Numbered from the stretch's first letter, positions 44,870 through 53,873 are shown. The stretch is 64,000 bases of DNA from Pseudomonas iranensis (GCF_014268585.2 NZ_CP077092.1:4563501-4627500); one strand, 5' to 3'. Numbers and translations are program-made. Notes: generated from the sequence alone by a model not told the origin.

Positions 44870-45127
44870 ATGAACGTCGACAAAGACCTGGAAAAAGAAG
44901 TCCTCACCCGCCTGCTGCACGCGCATCCCAACGGCTTGGGCAAGGAGGTGCTGGACAATTACCGGGGCGAGAAAGTCGTGGCCAGCGCCCTCGCCGCCCT
45001 GCAGGATCGCGGGCTGATTCATCATGGTCACGTGACCTTGAGCGAAGCGGGCGAACACTCGCTGAACCTGCCGATCAAGCTCAGTTCTGCCGGCGTCGAA
45101 GCGGCGCGCAAACTGGATCTGCAGTAG
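44870..45127 (+). CDS. small winged-helix-like protein of unknown function
   Basis: 85 residues: MNVDKDLEKEVLTRLLHAHPNG, then a probable helix-turn-helix (KEVLDNYRGEKVVASALAALQDRGLI) and a short wing (HGHVTLSEAGEHSLNLPI). This resembles the winged-helix fold of small MarR-like or post-translational regulators but no named family was recognised. No signal peptide. AAGAGGTAACC lies upstream of the ATG. It sits between a secreted low-complexity protein and the Rho-N protein. Confidence 0.7.
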   Translation: MNVDKDLEKEVLTRLLHAHPNGLGKEVLDNYRGEKVVASALAALQDRGLIHHGHVTLSEAGEHSLNLPIKLSSAGVEAARKLDLQ

Positions 45128-45188
45128 TGCCAAGCCGCTCGCCGTCGAAGCGGCGAGCGGCCGGATCCGCAACTTGAGGAGAAATCCC

Positions 45189-45569
45189 ATGCCTCGTGGA
45201 AGCAAAGACAAATACACCAGCGAACAGAAGCGCAAAGCCGAGCACATCGAAGACAGCTACGAGAAAAAGGGCGTGTCGAAAGATGAGGCTGAGGCGCGAG
45301 CTTGGGCGACGGTCAACAAACAGTCCGGTGGTGGTGAGAAGTCCGGCGGCTCGGGGCGCAAGAAGCCCGCCAGTGCCAAATCGGAAGATCGCAAAGAGTC
45401 ATCGCGCCGCGCGGTGGCCAGCCGCAAGGGTCATTCGCGTAACAGCGAAACTTCGAAGGATACGCAGACTGTCGATAGCTTGATGAAGGAAGCCCGAGCG
45501 AAGAATATTCCGGGGCGGTCTTCGATGCGCAAGCAGGAGTTGATTGAGGCGTTGCGCAAGGCTGGCTAG
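45189..45569 (+). CDS. basic protein with KGG-like and Rho N-terminal-type motifs
   Basis: A 126-residue, strongly basic protein. The N-terminal part (MPRGSKDKYTSEQKRKAEHIEDSYEKKGVSKDEAEARAWATVN) resembles the ChaB/plasmid-stabilisation-type short domain; the centre is a disordered Ser/Lys/Arg stretch; the last 35 residues (SLMKEARAKNIPGRSSMRKQELIEALRKA) match the SAP-like helix-extended-helix motif of the Rho N-terminus, a nucleic-acid-binding fold. AGGAG precedes the ATG. Annotators variously call such proteins plasmid stabilisation or Rho factor; neither role is shown. Probable DNA- or RNA-binding stress protein. Confidence 0.72.
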   Translation: MPRGSKDKYTSEQKRKAEHIEDSYEKKGVSKDEAEARAWATVNKQSGGGEKSGGSGRKKPASAKSEDRKESSRRAVASRKGHSRNSETSKDTQTVDSLMKEARAKNIPGRSSMRKQELIEALRKAG

Positions 45570-45579
45570 AACGACGCCC

Positions 45580-45655
45580 ACTGTAGGAGCTGCCGAAGGC
45601 TGCGATCTTGTGCTTTTCAAGATCAAAAGATCGCAGCCTTCGGCAGCTCCTACAC
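45580..45655. repeat. inverted repeat with GTAGGAGCTGCCGAAGGCTGCGATC arms
   Basis: Almost perfect long palindrome: TGTAGGAGCTGCCGAAGG... against CCTTCGGCAGCTCCTACA, arms about 30 bases with a short central CTTTTCAAG loop. A single copy of the same arm occurs at 20621-20650. It lies between the Rho-N protein gene and the convergent kinase gene and may act as a terminator-like structure. Confidence 0.85.
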
Positions 45656-45681
45656 AAGATTTGTGTACAACGTAGATCTAA

Positions 45682-45706
45682 TGTGGGAGCGAGCATGCTC
45701 GCGAAG
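45682..45706. repeat. single REP unit
   Basis: One unpaired copy, GTGGGAGCGAGCATGCTCGCG, with one change (CATG for CCTG). No inverted partner nearby. Confidence 0.85.
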
Positions 45707-45714
45707 GCCTCATG

Positions 45715-46644
45715 TCAGTCGCGGCAGGACTGACAGATAAAAGCATCCACCTCACTGGCCCCCGGCGATGTCGCCGGTCCCCAGCGAGTCACCGCCAGCG
45801 CCGCCGCCGCATTGGCCCGCCGCGCCGCTTCCGGTGCCTCCAACCCCTGCGCCAATCCAGCAACAAACACCCCGGCATGCGCATCACCGGCGCCATTGCT
45901 GTCCACTGCTTTGACAGCAAACCCCGGCACCTGTCGACGCTCGCCACGCTGCTGAATCCAGCACCCCTGCGGCCCGTCACGCACAACCATCAGTACATTT
46001 TCCGGCAGCAGTTCCGCGAGGCGATCCATTGCGATAACAATCTCATCGGCTCCGGTAAACCGCAGCGCTTCGACACTGTTGCTGGTCCACACATCAATGC
46101 GCGGCAGCAACGTCTGCATCATCGGCGCATCGGGCGACTCCACCAACGGCCCCGGGTCGAACACCACATTGACCGCCGCCGGCAGCGCCAGCGTCCAGTC
46201 GAGCAACGCCTGCGCCTTGCCCTCGTGCAGCAGGCTGTAACCACTGAGATAAACATAATCGCCGGGCTCGGCAGCCACGCTGTTCAGGTCCTCCTCGGTC
46301 ACCTCGCCTTCAGCGCCGATGTAGGAAATGAAGCTGCGTTCAGCCGAGGCATCGGTCAGCGCCACGCACAGACCGGTATCGCGCTCGGCCGGTTCGCGGA
46401 TGCCGATGCAGATACCTTCCGCCTGCATCGCTTGGCGCGCCAGGTCACCAAAACGCCCCGTGCCATGGCGACCGAGGTAAACCACCGGCAGACCGTTACG
46501 CACCGCAGCAGCCATCACGTTGAAACCGCCGCCGGCTTCGAACCCTGCCGACTGCGCCAGCACGTCGCCGCCAATCTGCGGCAGTTTATCCACGGCCATG
46601 ACCAGGTCGATGATGACCTGGCCGGTGTGCAACATCTTAGGCAT
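45715..46644 (-). CDS. PfkB-family sugar/nucleoside kinase (YegV-like)
   Basis: A 309-residue ribokinase-type enzyme. The anion-hole/catalytic-base motif is DSNGAGDAHAG (catalytic Asp in GAGD) and the substrate-side glycines are in GGDVLAQSAGFEAGGGFNVMAAA. Its start overlaps the permease gene end by 8 bases (ATG 46644; ATGs at 46650 and 46635 are possible). The gene is last in a GntR, ADP-ribosylglycohydrolase, NCS1 permease, kinase series like E. coli yegWUTV. It may phosphorylate the sugar, or the nucleoside, released or imported by that system. The substrate is unknown. Confidence 0.88.
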   Translation of the reverse strand: MPKMLHTGQVIIDLVMAVDKLPQIGGDVLAQSAGFEAGGGFNVMAAAVRNGLPVVYLGRHGTGRFGDLARQAMQAEGICIGIREPAERDTGLCVALTDASAERSFISYIGAEGEVTEEDLNSVAAEPGDYVYLSGYSLLHEGKAQALLDWTLALPAAVNVVFDPGPLVESPDAPMMQTLLPRIDVWTSNSVEALRFTGADEIVIAMDRLAELLPENVLMVVRDGPQGCWIQQRGERRQVPGFAVKAVDSNGAGDAHAGVFVAGLAQGLEAPEAARRANAAAALAVTRWGPATSPGASEVDAFICQSCRD

Positions 46645-48103
46645 GAGCATTCTCGGGTTGCGCGGCGCGGCGATCTTTCGCACCGCCAAGTATCAGGTAA
46701 ATGCCGCCGGCGACGACGAAGGTCACGATCCAGCCGAGGCCGTTGTGGCCCAGCCAGGAGTCAGACAAAAAGCCCTTGAACCAGACGTTCTCCGCCGTGG
46801 TGCCGATGGTGGTGAAACTGAAACCAAGGACGATGGCGATCGCCCAGGCGCCAAACGCGCGCCACTCGATGCCGCCGCGATACCAATAGGCGCTGCTCGG
46901 GCTGACGTCGAGCAGGTCTTTGGGGCTGTAGTAGTGACGGTGAATCAGGTCGACCACGAAGATCCCGACCCAGGCAGTGATCGGCACTGCCAGCAGGGAA
47001 ATGAAGGTGATGAACGGGCCGTAGAAACTGTCGGCGATCAGCATGAAGTAGATCGAGCCGGCGAAGATCGCGACGATATCCACCACTACCGCGTAGACGC
47101 GTTTGACCTTCAGGCCGAGGGTCAGCGTGGTCAGGCCGGCGGAGTACACCGACAGGTTGTTCGACAGCAGCAGACCGCCGAACGCGGTGATCAGGTACGG
47201 CACGGCCATCCACGTCGGCAGCATGTCGCGGATCGCCACGATCGGGTCAGTCGCCGACGCCAGATCATTGTTGCCCACCGACAACAAGCCGCCGAGAGCG
47301 ATCAGCAGCACCAGCGGAATGCCCGCGCCGAACGCCGCCGACGCCACCAGCCGCACGGCTTTGACGCTGCGGTGCTGGTAGCGCGACATGTCGGCACCAG
47401 CGTTGGCCCAACCGATGCCAGTGCCGGCGGCCATGGTGCCGATGCCGATGATCATTGCGCTCAGCGGTGCTGGCGTGGCGTTGAACACCGCACTCCAGTC
47501 AATCGTCGCGCAGAGGAAGCCACCGACGAGAATGTTCAGCGCACCGAACACATAGGTCGCCCACTTCTGGATCACCAGCAGAGTCGCGTGGCCGAGGCCG
47601 GACACCGACAAGGTCAGCAGGACGAAGATGGCGATAAAGATCAGCGTCAGTATCGGCGCACTTTTCGCCTCGACCGGCGAGCCGAACAGGATCGAACACA
47701 GCGACAGCAGCACGAACGCGGCGGTGGTGGTGTTGACGGTTTCCCAACCCAGACGCGACATCAGCGAAACCAGCGTCGGGCCGATGTTGCCGCGCACGCC
47801 GAAGATCGCCCGCGACAGTGTCAGACTCGGCGCGCGGCCACGTCGCCCGGCAATCGAGATGATCCCGACCACGGCAAACGAACCGGCGGCACCGAGGATG
47901 GCGACGATGATCGCCTGCCAGATCGCCAGCCCGCGAAACGCCACCAGCGTGGCGCCCAGCGGCAGGCCAAGGATGGAAATATTCGCCGCAAACCAGACCC
48001 AGAACAGCTGCAGCGGATGACCGTTGCACTCGGCTTCCGGTACCGGCTCGATGCCCCGGGTTTCCAATTGCCCGACGCTTTGCCCGGCGGTTGATGAACT
48101 CAT
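46637..48103 (-). CDS. NCS1-family purine/cytosine-type permease
   Basis: A 488-residue inner-membrane protein with about twelve helices. N-terminal signature FWVWFAANISILGLPLGATLV resembles the NCS1 family (cytosine, allantoin, hydantoin, thiamine permeases). Conserved region GTGIGWANAGADMSRYQH follows. It would import a nucleobase or nucleoside-like compound for the neighbouring kinase and glycohydrolase. AGGAG lies 7 bases before the ATG at 48103. Two REP units lie in the gap before it, separating it from the glycohydrolase gene. Confidence 0.9.
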   Translation of the reverse strand: MSSSTAGQSVGQLETRGIEPVPEAECNGHPLQLFWVWFAANISILGLPLGATLVAFRGLAIWQAIIVAILGAAGSFAVVGIISIAGRRGRAPSLTLSRAIFGVRGNIGPTLVSLMSRLGWETVNTTTAAFVLLSLCSILFGSPVEAKSAPILTLIFIAIFVLLTLSVSGLGHATLLVIQKWATYVFGALNILVGGFLCATIDWSAVFNATPAPLSAMIIGIGTMAAGTGIGWANAGADMSRYQHRSVKAVRLVASAAFGAGIPLVLLIALGGLLSVGNNDLASATDPIVAIRDMLPTWMAVPYLITAFGGLLLSNNLSVYSAGLTTLTLGLKVKRVYAVVVDIVAIFAGSIYFMLIADSFYGPFITFISLLAVPITAWVGIFVVDLIHRHYYSPKDLLDVSPSSAYWYRGGIEWRAFGAWAIAIVLGFSFTTIGTTAENVWFKGFLSDSWLGHNGLGWIVTFVVAGGIYLILGGAKDRRAAQPENAHA

Positions 48104-48227
48104 GAAGATGCTCCTGTTTGCCTTTTTTGTGGTTGTGGCAATGATGCAAAACGACAAGACAACCGGCCTTCCGAGGCCTGTCTGTGCGATCCATTGCTGT
48201 GTGAATTCATTAGAAATGCGCCGCCCC

Positions 48228-48294
48228 TTTCGCGAGCAGGCTCGCTCCCACAAGGGAATGCATTCCAATTGTGGGAGCGAGCCTGCTCGCGAAG
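48228..48294. repeat. REPIN
   Basis: Inverted pair of REP units between the ADP-ribosylglycohydrolase gene and the permease gene of the yeg-like operon. Confidence 0.92.
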
Positions 48295-48305
48295 AGGCCA
48301 GCCAG

Positions 48306-49304
48306 TCAACGCAAGGCCAACAGCCCCTGCACCAATGGCTCAAGCTCGAGATGATTAACAGCTTTCACCGTCTCGATCATCGGCTGCGGCCAGCACTCAA
48401 GCCCCAGGCAAGCCCCGAGCATGGCGCCAAGAATCGCCGCGATGGTATCCGTGTCGCCGCCCAGGCTGGCAGCCATACACAGCGCTTCGAATGCCGTCAT
48501 CTCGCCGATGGCCACTTGCTGGGCCAGGGCGAATGAAACCACCACCGACTCCTGCGACGCCACCGATGTGCCGATTACGTCGTAGAGCAGATCGGCGAGC
48601 AGTGCTTTGTCGCTGTCGACACTGATACTGCGCGCCCAACTGATGCGCGAGGCGATGCGCCCGCCAGCAATCCAATGCCCGTGCGCTTCGGCTTGCTGCG
48701 CGATCTGCTGGCCGAGGTTCAGCGCCTCGCCGAGATCGACGTCATTGATGCCAGCGGAGACCACCGCCGCCACCGCCGCCGCACTGGAAATTCCCAGCGT
48801 GGTGTTATGCGTCACTTGGCAAGCCTGCACGACCGCCGCAATGAAGCGCTGCGGATCGGCCACGTTTGCGGCAATGCCCACCGGGGTGATGCGCATCGCC
48901 GCGCCATTGGTGGTGCCGTAGCGCCCGGCTTCTTCCGGGGAATGCCCGGTGAGGATCATTTCAATGGCGCGCTTGGTCGACGGGCCGAGCAAGTCCTGCG
49001 AGCCTTTGGCCTGCATCTCGGCTTCCCACTCGATCAAGCGCTGGGCGAGGACCGCCGGCTCGATGCGGCCGTGGCCTTCGACCAATAACTCGCCGACCAG
49101 AATCGCCTGCTCGGTGTCATCGGTAATCGAGCCTTTGGGCATGTTCGCGGCGATCGGTTGCAAGGGACCTGCGTCTTGCAGATCAGTGATCTGGCCGAAG
49201 CGCGCCTTGATCGTTTCGCGATCGAGCGATTGCGTCGGCATGCCCAGCGCGTCACCCAGGGCCAGACCATAGAAAGCGCCAAGCGCACGATTGAGCGCGG
49301 TCAT
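48306..49304 (-). CDS. ADP-ribosylglycohydrolase-family protein (YegU-like)
   Basis: A 332-residue member of the DraG/ARH family that hydrolyses N-glycosidic bonds of ADP-ribose or related compounds. Magnesium-binding motifs are GDALGMPTQ and GSITDDTEQA near the start, and LGGDTDTIAAILGAMLGA near the end; all acidic ligands are present. It overlaps the upstream GntR gene by 4 bases. Its presence beside a nucleobase permease and a PfkB kinase suggests cleavage of an imported N-glycoside rather than protein de-ADP-ribosylation. The substrate is unknown. Confidence 0.9.
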   Translation of the reverse strand: MTALNRALGAFYGLALGDALGMPTQSLDRETIKARFGQITDLQDAGPLQPIAANMPKGSITDDTEQAILVGELLVEGHGRIEPAVLAQRLIEWEAEMQAKGSQDLLGPSTKRAIEMILTGHSPEEAGRYGTTNGAAMRITPVGIAANVADPQRFIAAVVQACQVTHNTTLGISSAAAVAAVVSAGINDVDLGEALNLGQQIAQQAEAHGHWIAGGRIASRISWARSISVDSDKALLADLLYDVIGTSVASQESVVVSFALAQQVAIGEMTAFEALCMAASLGGDTDTIAAILGAMLGACLGLECWPQPMIETVKAVNHLELEPLVQGLLALR

Positions 49305-50014
49305 TTCGATTCTCCGAATTGCAGGTGCAGACGAAAGTGCACCGGGTCGAGCAGGCTCTCGACCTGTTCCATGAAACGGTTCTGCCGGTCGTAGGTGGTG
49401 CGCAGGGCTTTGAGAAACACCGTGCCGACCGGGCGACCAAGCAGCTCGGCATCTTCAGCATTCAACGGCTCGGCGCCGATCCACTGATCGCCGCGCTCGC
49501 CGATGTAGCCGTAGGCGGCCAGGGTGATGGTCAGGGAATTGTCGATCAAACCGACGCGAGGCAGGCTTTCCAGGCCGCCGTTGGCCGGCATCAAGGATCG
49601 TTCCAGAGACACCAGCGTACCGTCGGTGGCGCGCCGGCGACGGTCGAGGGTGATGAATTGATCGGTGCCGAAACGCACCAGCAGATCCGGGCGGGTAACG
49701 GCTTCGAGGCGTAACACTTCGGTATTGATCAGCGCCCCGCTGTCGGCCAACGCCTGCGCCCAGCCGCTGCGCTGATCCAGTGCGACACCGTCGAAAGTGA
49801 CGATGGAACCGACACCGCTCTGCGTGGCGATGTAATTACGCCGCTTCAGTTCGGCCAGCGCCTCACGCAAGGTGCCACGGCTGACCTGGAATTCTTGAGC
49901 CAACTGATGTTCGCCGGGCAACAGAAAACCGTCCTCCATGAGGCCGCTCTCGATGCGTCGGACGAGCTCGTCGACCACCCGTTGTTTCTTGTCGAATCGT
50001 ACCTGTCTAATCAT
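49301..50014 (-). CDS. GntR/HutC-family regulator of the yeg-like cluster
   Basis: A 237-residue GntR protein of the HutC subfamily. The N-terminal winged helix is GLMEDGFLLPGEHQLAQEFQVSRGTLREALAELKRRNY; the C-terminal UTRA ligand domain (TRPDLLVRFGTDQFITLDRRRRATDGTLVSLERSLMP) would bind a small effector such as an N-glycoside or sugar phosphate. First gene of the cluster; its stop overlaps the glycohydrolase start by 4 bases. ATG 50014 is chosen over a TTG two codons upstream. Probably an autoregulating repressor. Confidence 0.92.
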   Translation of the reverse strand: MIRQVRFDKKQRVVDELVRRIESGLMEDGFLLPGEHQLAQEFQVSRGTLREALAELKRRNYIATQSGVGSIVTFDGVALDQRSGWAQALADSGALINTEVLRLEAVTRPDLLVRFGTDQFITLDRRRRATDGTLVSLERSLMPANGGLESLPRVGLIDNSLTITLAAYGYIGERGDQWIGAEPLNAEDAELLGRPVGTVFLKALRTTYDRQNRFMEQVESLLDPVHFRLHLQFGESK

Positions 50015-50096
50015 GTACAAATTGATAACCGAAACGGGACGTGGCGGGCAACAAAAATTTGAGGGAGGTGACCGGTGGAGAGAGCAAAATCAAGAG

Positions 50097-50275
50097 CCCC
50101 TCACCCTAGCCCTCTCCCGGAGGGAGAGGGAACTGATTGGGGAGTGCTCAGGAAATGCGCCGAACTGATGTTGTGTTAGAGAATCCACAATCGACCCGAT
50201 ATTTCAGGTCGATGTAGAACGCAAGACACCTCGGTCGGCCCCCTCTCCCTTTGGGAGAGGGCTGGGGTGAGGGGT
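50097..50275. repeat. pair of CCTCTCCC-type hairpin repeats
   Basis: Two hairpins of a common Pseudomonas family, CCCTCTCCCGGAGGGAGAGGG at 50110-50130 and CCCTCTCCCTTTGGGAGAGGG at 50241-50261. Their outer flanks (CCCCTCACCCTAG and CTGGGGTGAGGGG) form an inverted pair enclosing 110 bases. They sit between the yeg-like and ara loci and may terminate araFGH. Confidence 0.8.
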
Positions 50276-50286
50276 AGCTTTTGACG

Positions 50287-51258
50287 TTAGCGTTGTTTCA
50301 AGCGATCAATGACCACGGCCAGCAACAGAATCGAACCCCGAATCACATACTGATAAAACGTGTCGATGTTCTTCAGGTTCATCGCATTCTCGATGATCGC
50401 CAGAATCAGCACCCCGGCAATCACATGGCGAATCATGCCGATGCCGCCACTCAGCGAAACCCCGCCCAGTACGCAAGCCGAGATCACCGTCAGTTCAAAA
50501 CCCTGACCAATCATCGGCTGCCCGGAAGTCATCCGCGAGGCCAGAATCACACCCGCCAGCGCACCGATCAAACCATGCACGGCGAAGATGATGATCTTGG
50601 TCCGGTCGACGTTGACGCCCGCCAGCAACGCCGCTTCCTGGTTGCCACCGATGGCCATGGTGTTGCGCCCGTAGGTGGTGTAGTTCAGCAGCCAGCCGAA
50701 AAACAGGAAGCAGACAATGGTGATCAGAATCGGCACCGGCACACCGAACAGCTGGCCGTTACCGAAGACGAAGAACGATTCCTGCGACACACCGACCGCT
50801 TTGCCGTTGGCAAAAATGTAGGCCAGACCGCGAACAATCTGCATGGTCGCCAGCGTCGTGATCAACGCATTGACGCGCAACTTGGCAATCACGATGCCGT
50901 TGATCAGACCAACGATCAGGCCCATCACCAGTGCTGCGCTGACGCCGAGAAACACGCTGTTGGTGTCACGCATCACCACCGCCGCGACCACGCCGGCACA
51001 GGCGATCACTGAGCCGACCGAGAGGTCGAAGTGCCCGGATGCCAGGCAATAAAGCATGGTGCACGCGGCGATGCCGGTGGTGGAAATCGCCAGGCCCAGG
51101 CCACGCATGTTCAGCGGCGAGAGGAAGTTGTCGATCAGCAGTGTGCAGGCGACGAAGATGCCGATCGCCGCCAGCAGCATGACCCAGTCATCGAGGAAGC
51201 GCCGCAGGTCCAGCGGTTTGCGCTCGGTCGGCAGGGTTTCATTTTGCGTAGTCATCAT
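50287..51258 (-). CDS. araH: aldose ABC transporter permease, AraH type
   Basis: A 323-residue inner-membrane permease of the sugar ABC family that includes AraH and RbsC, with about ten helices. Signature: SGHFDLSVGSVIACAGVVAA, then the coupling-helix region NYTTYGRNTMAIGGNQEAALLAGVN. It follows araG by 9 bases; the ATG at 51258 has AGAGG upstream, a GTG two codons earlier being possible. It would form the channel of the AraFGH importer for L-arabinose, D-galactose or similar pentoses and hexoses. The CCTCTCCC hairpin pair lies just downstream of its stop. Confidence 0.92.
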   Translation of the reverse strand: MMTTQNETLPTERKPLDLRRFLDDWVMLLAAIGIFVACTLLIDNFLSPLNMRGLGLAISTTGIAACTMLYCLASGHFDLSVGSVIACAGVVAAVVMRDTNSVFLGVSAALVMGLIVGLINGIVIAKLRVNALITTLATMQIVRGLAYIFANGKAVGVSQESFFVFGNGQLFGVPVPILITIVCFLFFGWLLNYTTYGRNTMAIGGNQEAALLAGVNVDRTKIIIFAVHGLIGALAGVILASRMTSGQPMIGQGFELTVISACVLGGVSLSGGIGMIRHVIAGVLILAIIENAMNLKNIDTFYQYVIRGSILLLAVVIDRLKQR

Positions 51259-51267
51259 AGTCACCTC

Positions 51268-52815
51268 TCAGTTCGCCACGCCGTCAGCGCGGTGGCGTGG
51301 CAAAGCCAGTTGCAGCAGGTTGGATTCATTGGCCTGGTCGCGGCTGACTTCGCCGCGCAGGGCGCCTTCGCACAGCACCAGGATGCGGTCGGAAATGCCC
51401 ATCACTTCCATCAGATCGCTGGACACCACGATCACCGAAATACCGTCGGCGGCGAGGTTATGAATGATCTGGTAGATCTCGGCCTTGGCGCCGATATCGA
51501 TGCCACGGGTCGGTTCGTCGAGCAGCAGGACTTTCATCGGCATCGACAGCCAGCGGCCGAGAATGGCCTTCTGCTGATTGCCGCCGGAAAGGAACTTGAT
51601 CTGCTGGCCGGCGTGCGGGGTTTTCACTTTCAGGGCCTTGATCTGCTTGTCGGCGTTGCCCTTTTCCCACAGGCCGCGAATCAGGCAGCCGAGCCCGGAA
51701 TGCGCACCACGGGCACTGATGTTGATGTTCTCGGCGACACTGGCCAGGGGGATGATGCCTTCTTTCTTGCGATCTTCCGGGCAGAGCAGAATGCCGGCGG
51801 CAATCGCGTCACGGGGCGAGCGCAGCTTCAGCTCATGACCGCGCAATTCGAGACGGCCGGCGGTGTTGCGCTCCAGTCCGCTGAGCAGGCGAAGCAGCTC
51901 GGTGCGCCCTGCCCCGACCAGTCCGAACAGGCCAAGGATTTCGCCTTTGTGCGCTTCGAAACTGATCGGCTCGCGCAGGCCCGGGCCGAGCAAACCATCG
52001 ACTTTCAACGCCACGGCGCCACGCGGACGATGGCGGTAATCGTAGATGTCCTGAATGTCGCGACCGACCATGCAGGTCACCAGTTGATCGTGGGTCAACT
52101 GGCTCATGTCCTCGAAGGTACGCACGTAGCGGCCGTCCTTGAACACAGTGACGGCGTCGCAGATACGGAAGACTTCTTCCATGCGATGGGACACGTAGAG
52201 CACCACTTTGCCTTCGTCGCGCAGACGACCGATGATCGCCATCAAGCGATCGATCTCGCGCGCCGAAAGGCTGCTGGTCGGTTCGTCGAAAGCGATAACG
52301 TGGGCGCCGCGCGACAGCGCTTTGGCAATTTCCACCAACTGCCGCTGACCCAGCGACAAGCGCCCGACCTTGGTTTGCGGATCGATTTCGTCGGCCAGGC
52401 CTTTCAGGCAATTCAAGGCTTTCTGGCGCAGCTCACTGCGATTGATCAGGCCGAAACTGGCCGGCAGATGCCCGAGAAACAGATTCTCGGCCACGGTCAT
52501 TTCCGGGACCAGATGCAGTTCCTGGTGAATCACCGCGACGCCGCTGCCGATGCTGTCAGCGGTGGACTTGAACGCCATCGCCTGCTCGCCGATCTGCAGC
52601 TCGCCGCTGCTCGGAATGTAGGCGCCACCGAGGATTTTCAGCAGGGTCGATTTGCCCGCGCCGTTCTCGCCCATCAAGGCATGAACCTGGCCGGGGTGGG
52701 CGACGAAGCTGATGCCGTCGAGCGCTTTCACGCCGGGAAAGGTCTTGCCGATCCCGTTGAAGCGCAGGCTGCCGCTGGCGCCATGTTGTTCTTGTGTCTG
52801 TACTTGCGCGTGCAT
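51268..52815 (-). CDS. araG: aldose ABC transporter ATP-binding protein, AraG type
   Basis: A 515-residue double ATPase, the normal architecture for CUT2 sugar importers. First domain: Walker [16 protein letters not shown], signature [15 protein letters not shown], Walker [12 protein letters not shown]. The second domain has a degenerate Walker A ([18 protein letters not shown]) and the signature [15 protein letters not shown] with [12 protein letters not shown], as expected. It is separated from araF by 53 bases holding a strong terminator-type hairpin, so its expression should be lower than that of araF. Confidence 0.94.
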   Translation of the reverse strand: MHAQVQTQEQHGASGSLRFNGIGKTFPGVKALDGISFVAHPGQVHALMGENGAGKSTLLKILGGAYIPSSGELQIGEQAMAFKSTADSIGSGVAVIHQELHLVPEMTVAENLFLGHLPASFGLINRSELRQKALNCLKGLADEIDPQTKVGRLSLGQRQLVEIAKALSRGAHVIAFDEPTSSLSAREIDRLMAIIGRLRDEGKVVLYVSHRMEEVFRICDAVTVFKDGRYVRTFEDMSQLTHDQLVTCMVGRDIQDIYDYRHRPRGAVALKVDGLLGPGLREPISFEAHKGEILGLFGLVGAGRTELLRLLSGLERNTAGRLELRGHELKLRSPRDAIAAGILLCPEDRKKEGIIPLASVAENINISARGAHSGLGCLIRGLWEKGNADKQIKALKVKTPHAGQQIKFLSGGNQQKAILGRWLSMPMKVLLLDEPTRGIDIGAKAEIYQIIHNLAADGISVIVVSSDLMEVMGISDRILVLCEGALRGEVSRDQANESNLLQLALPRHRADGVAN

Positions 52816-52834
52816 AAAGCCACCTCTTCACACC

Positions 52835-52861
52835 GAAAAACGGCCCGGCTGCCCGGGCCGT
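52835..52861 (-). terminator. intra-operon attenuating terminator after araF
   Basis: On the minus strand ACGGCCCGG, loop GCAG, CCGGGCCGT, then TTTTC. A 9-bp GC stem with a short U-run between araF and araG. Partial termination here would give much more binding protein than transporter, the usual ratio for ABC importers. Confidence 0.75.
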
Positions 52862-52868
52862 CGCTGCC

Positions 52869-53873
52869 TCAGTTCCACAAGCCGATTTTTTCCAGCTCTT
52901 GCTTGAAGTTTTCGCGGGTGATCAGGGTGACGTCATCCATGGCGGTGTACTTCGGCGGCTCTTTGCCGGCGGTGATCCACTCGTACATCATCTCGGCAGT
53001 CTTGTAGCCTTCGATGTGCGGACTTGGCAGCATCGAACCGAAGAAGCCGCTGTTAGGCTTTTTCAACTCGCCGATGGCGTCGGTGCCGTTGATGCCGATG
53101 CCGATCACGTTGCTCGCGGCAAACCCGGCCGCTTCGGTGGCGCGCACGCCGCCGAGCACGGTGTTGTCGTTCATGCCGCCGATGATCAGGTTCTTCGCCG
53201 CGCTCGGCAGTTTCACCAGCGCCGAGTTGGTGGCGTCCATGCTGCCCGGTACGTCGAGGGTTTTCAGCGCGGCGAAGAGGATGTGGTCCTCCGGCATGCC
53301 GGCCTTCTTCAGGGCATCGACCGAACCGTCGGTGCGCTTCTTGCCGGTGTCGAGTTCGTTGTAGGTATTGACCACCGCGTAGGTGTCTTTCCAGTCCCAG
53401 TTACGCTTTTTCGCTTCGGCAGCCATGGCGGCGCCCTGCTTCTGGCCGACTTCAAACGCGGCCATGCCCAGGTACGGCACGTCTTCCATGAATTTGCCGT
53501 TGGCGTCGACAAAACGGTCGTCGACGGCAATTACTTTCAGGTCGTTGATCTTGGCTTTGGCCATGATGGCCGGGCCGAGGGACACATCCGGCGGGCAGAT
53601 CACGAAGCCCTTGGCGCCGTTGGCGGCCAGGCTGTCGATGGCCGAGAGGGTCTTCTCGCCATCCGGTACGGCAATCTTGATCAGTTCAAAGCCTTTGTCC
53701 TTGGCGGCTTTTTCGGCAAAAGCCCATTCGGTCTGGAACCACGGTTCTTCGGCCTGCTTGACCAGAAAACCGATCTTCACCGCGTCGGCGGCGAGCAGCG
53801 CACTGCTCAGGCTGAACGCAGTGACCGCCAGGGCAGTGCTGCACAGGGTACGAATCCCGAAACGACGTTTCAT
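52869..53873 (-). CDS. araF: L-arabinose/D-galactose-binding periplasmic protein, AraF type
   Basis: A 334-residue periplasmic binding protein with a signal peptide (MKRRFGIRTLCSTALAVTAFSLSSALLA). The mature sequence is very close to E. coli AraF: VKIGFLVKQAEEPWFQTEWAFAEKAAKDKGFELIKIAVPDGEKTL, VIAVDDRFVDANGKFMEDVPY and GMNDNTVLGGVRATEAAGF. The homologue binds L-arabinose, D-galactose and D-fucose. SD AAGGAG precedes the ATG. It is first of araFGH. A TCATA/TATGA palindrome at 53954-53971 lies in its upstream region. The gene follows the sugar dehydrogenase with a 137-base gap. Confidence 0.95.
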   Translation of the reverse strand: MKRRFGIRTLCSTALAVTAFSLSSALLAADAVKIGFLVKQAEEPWFQTEWAFAEKAAKDKGFELIKIAVPDGEKTLSAIDSLAANGAKGFVICPPDVSLGPAIMAKAKINDLKVIAVDDRFVDANGKFMEDVPYLGMAAFEVGQKQGAAMAAEAKKRNWDWKDTYAVVNTYNELDTGKKRTDGSVDALKKAGMPEDHILFAALKTLDVPGSMDATNSALVKLPSAAKNLIIGGMNDNTVLGGVRATEAAGFAASNVIGIGINGTDAIGELKKPNSGFFGSMLPSPHIEGYKTAEMMYEWITAGKEPPKYTAMDDVTLITRENFKQELEKIGLWN

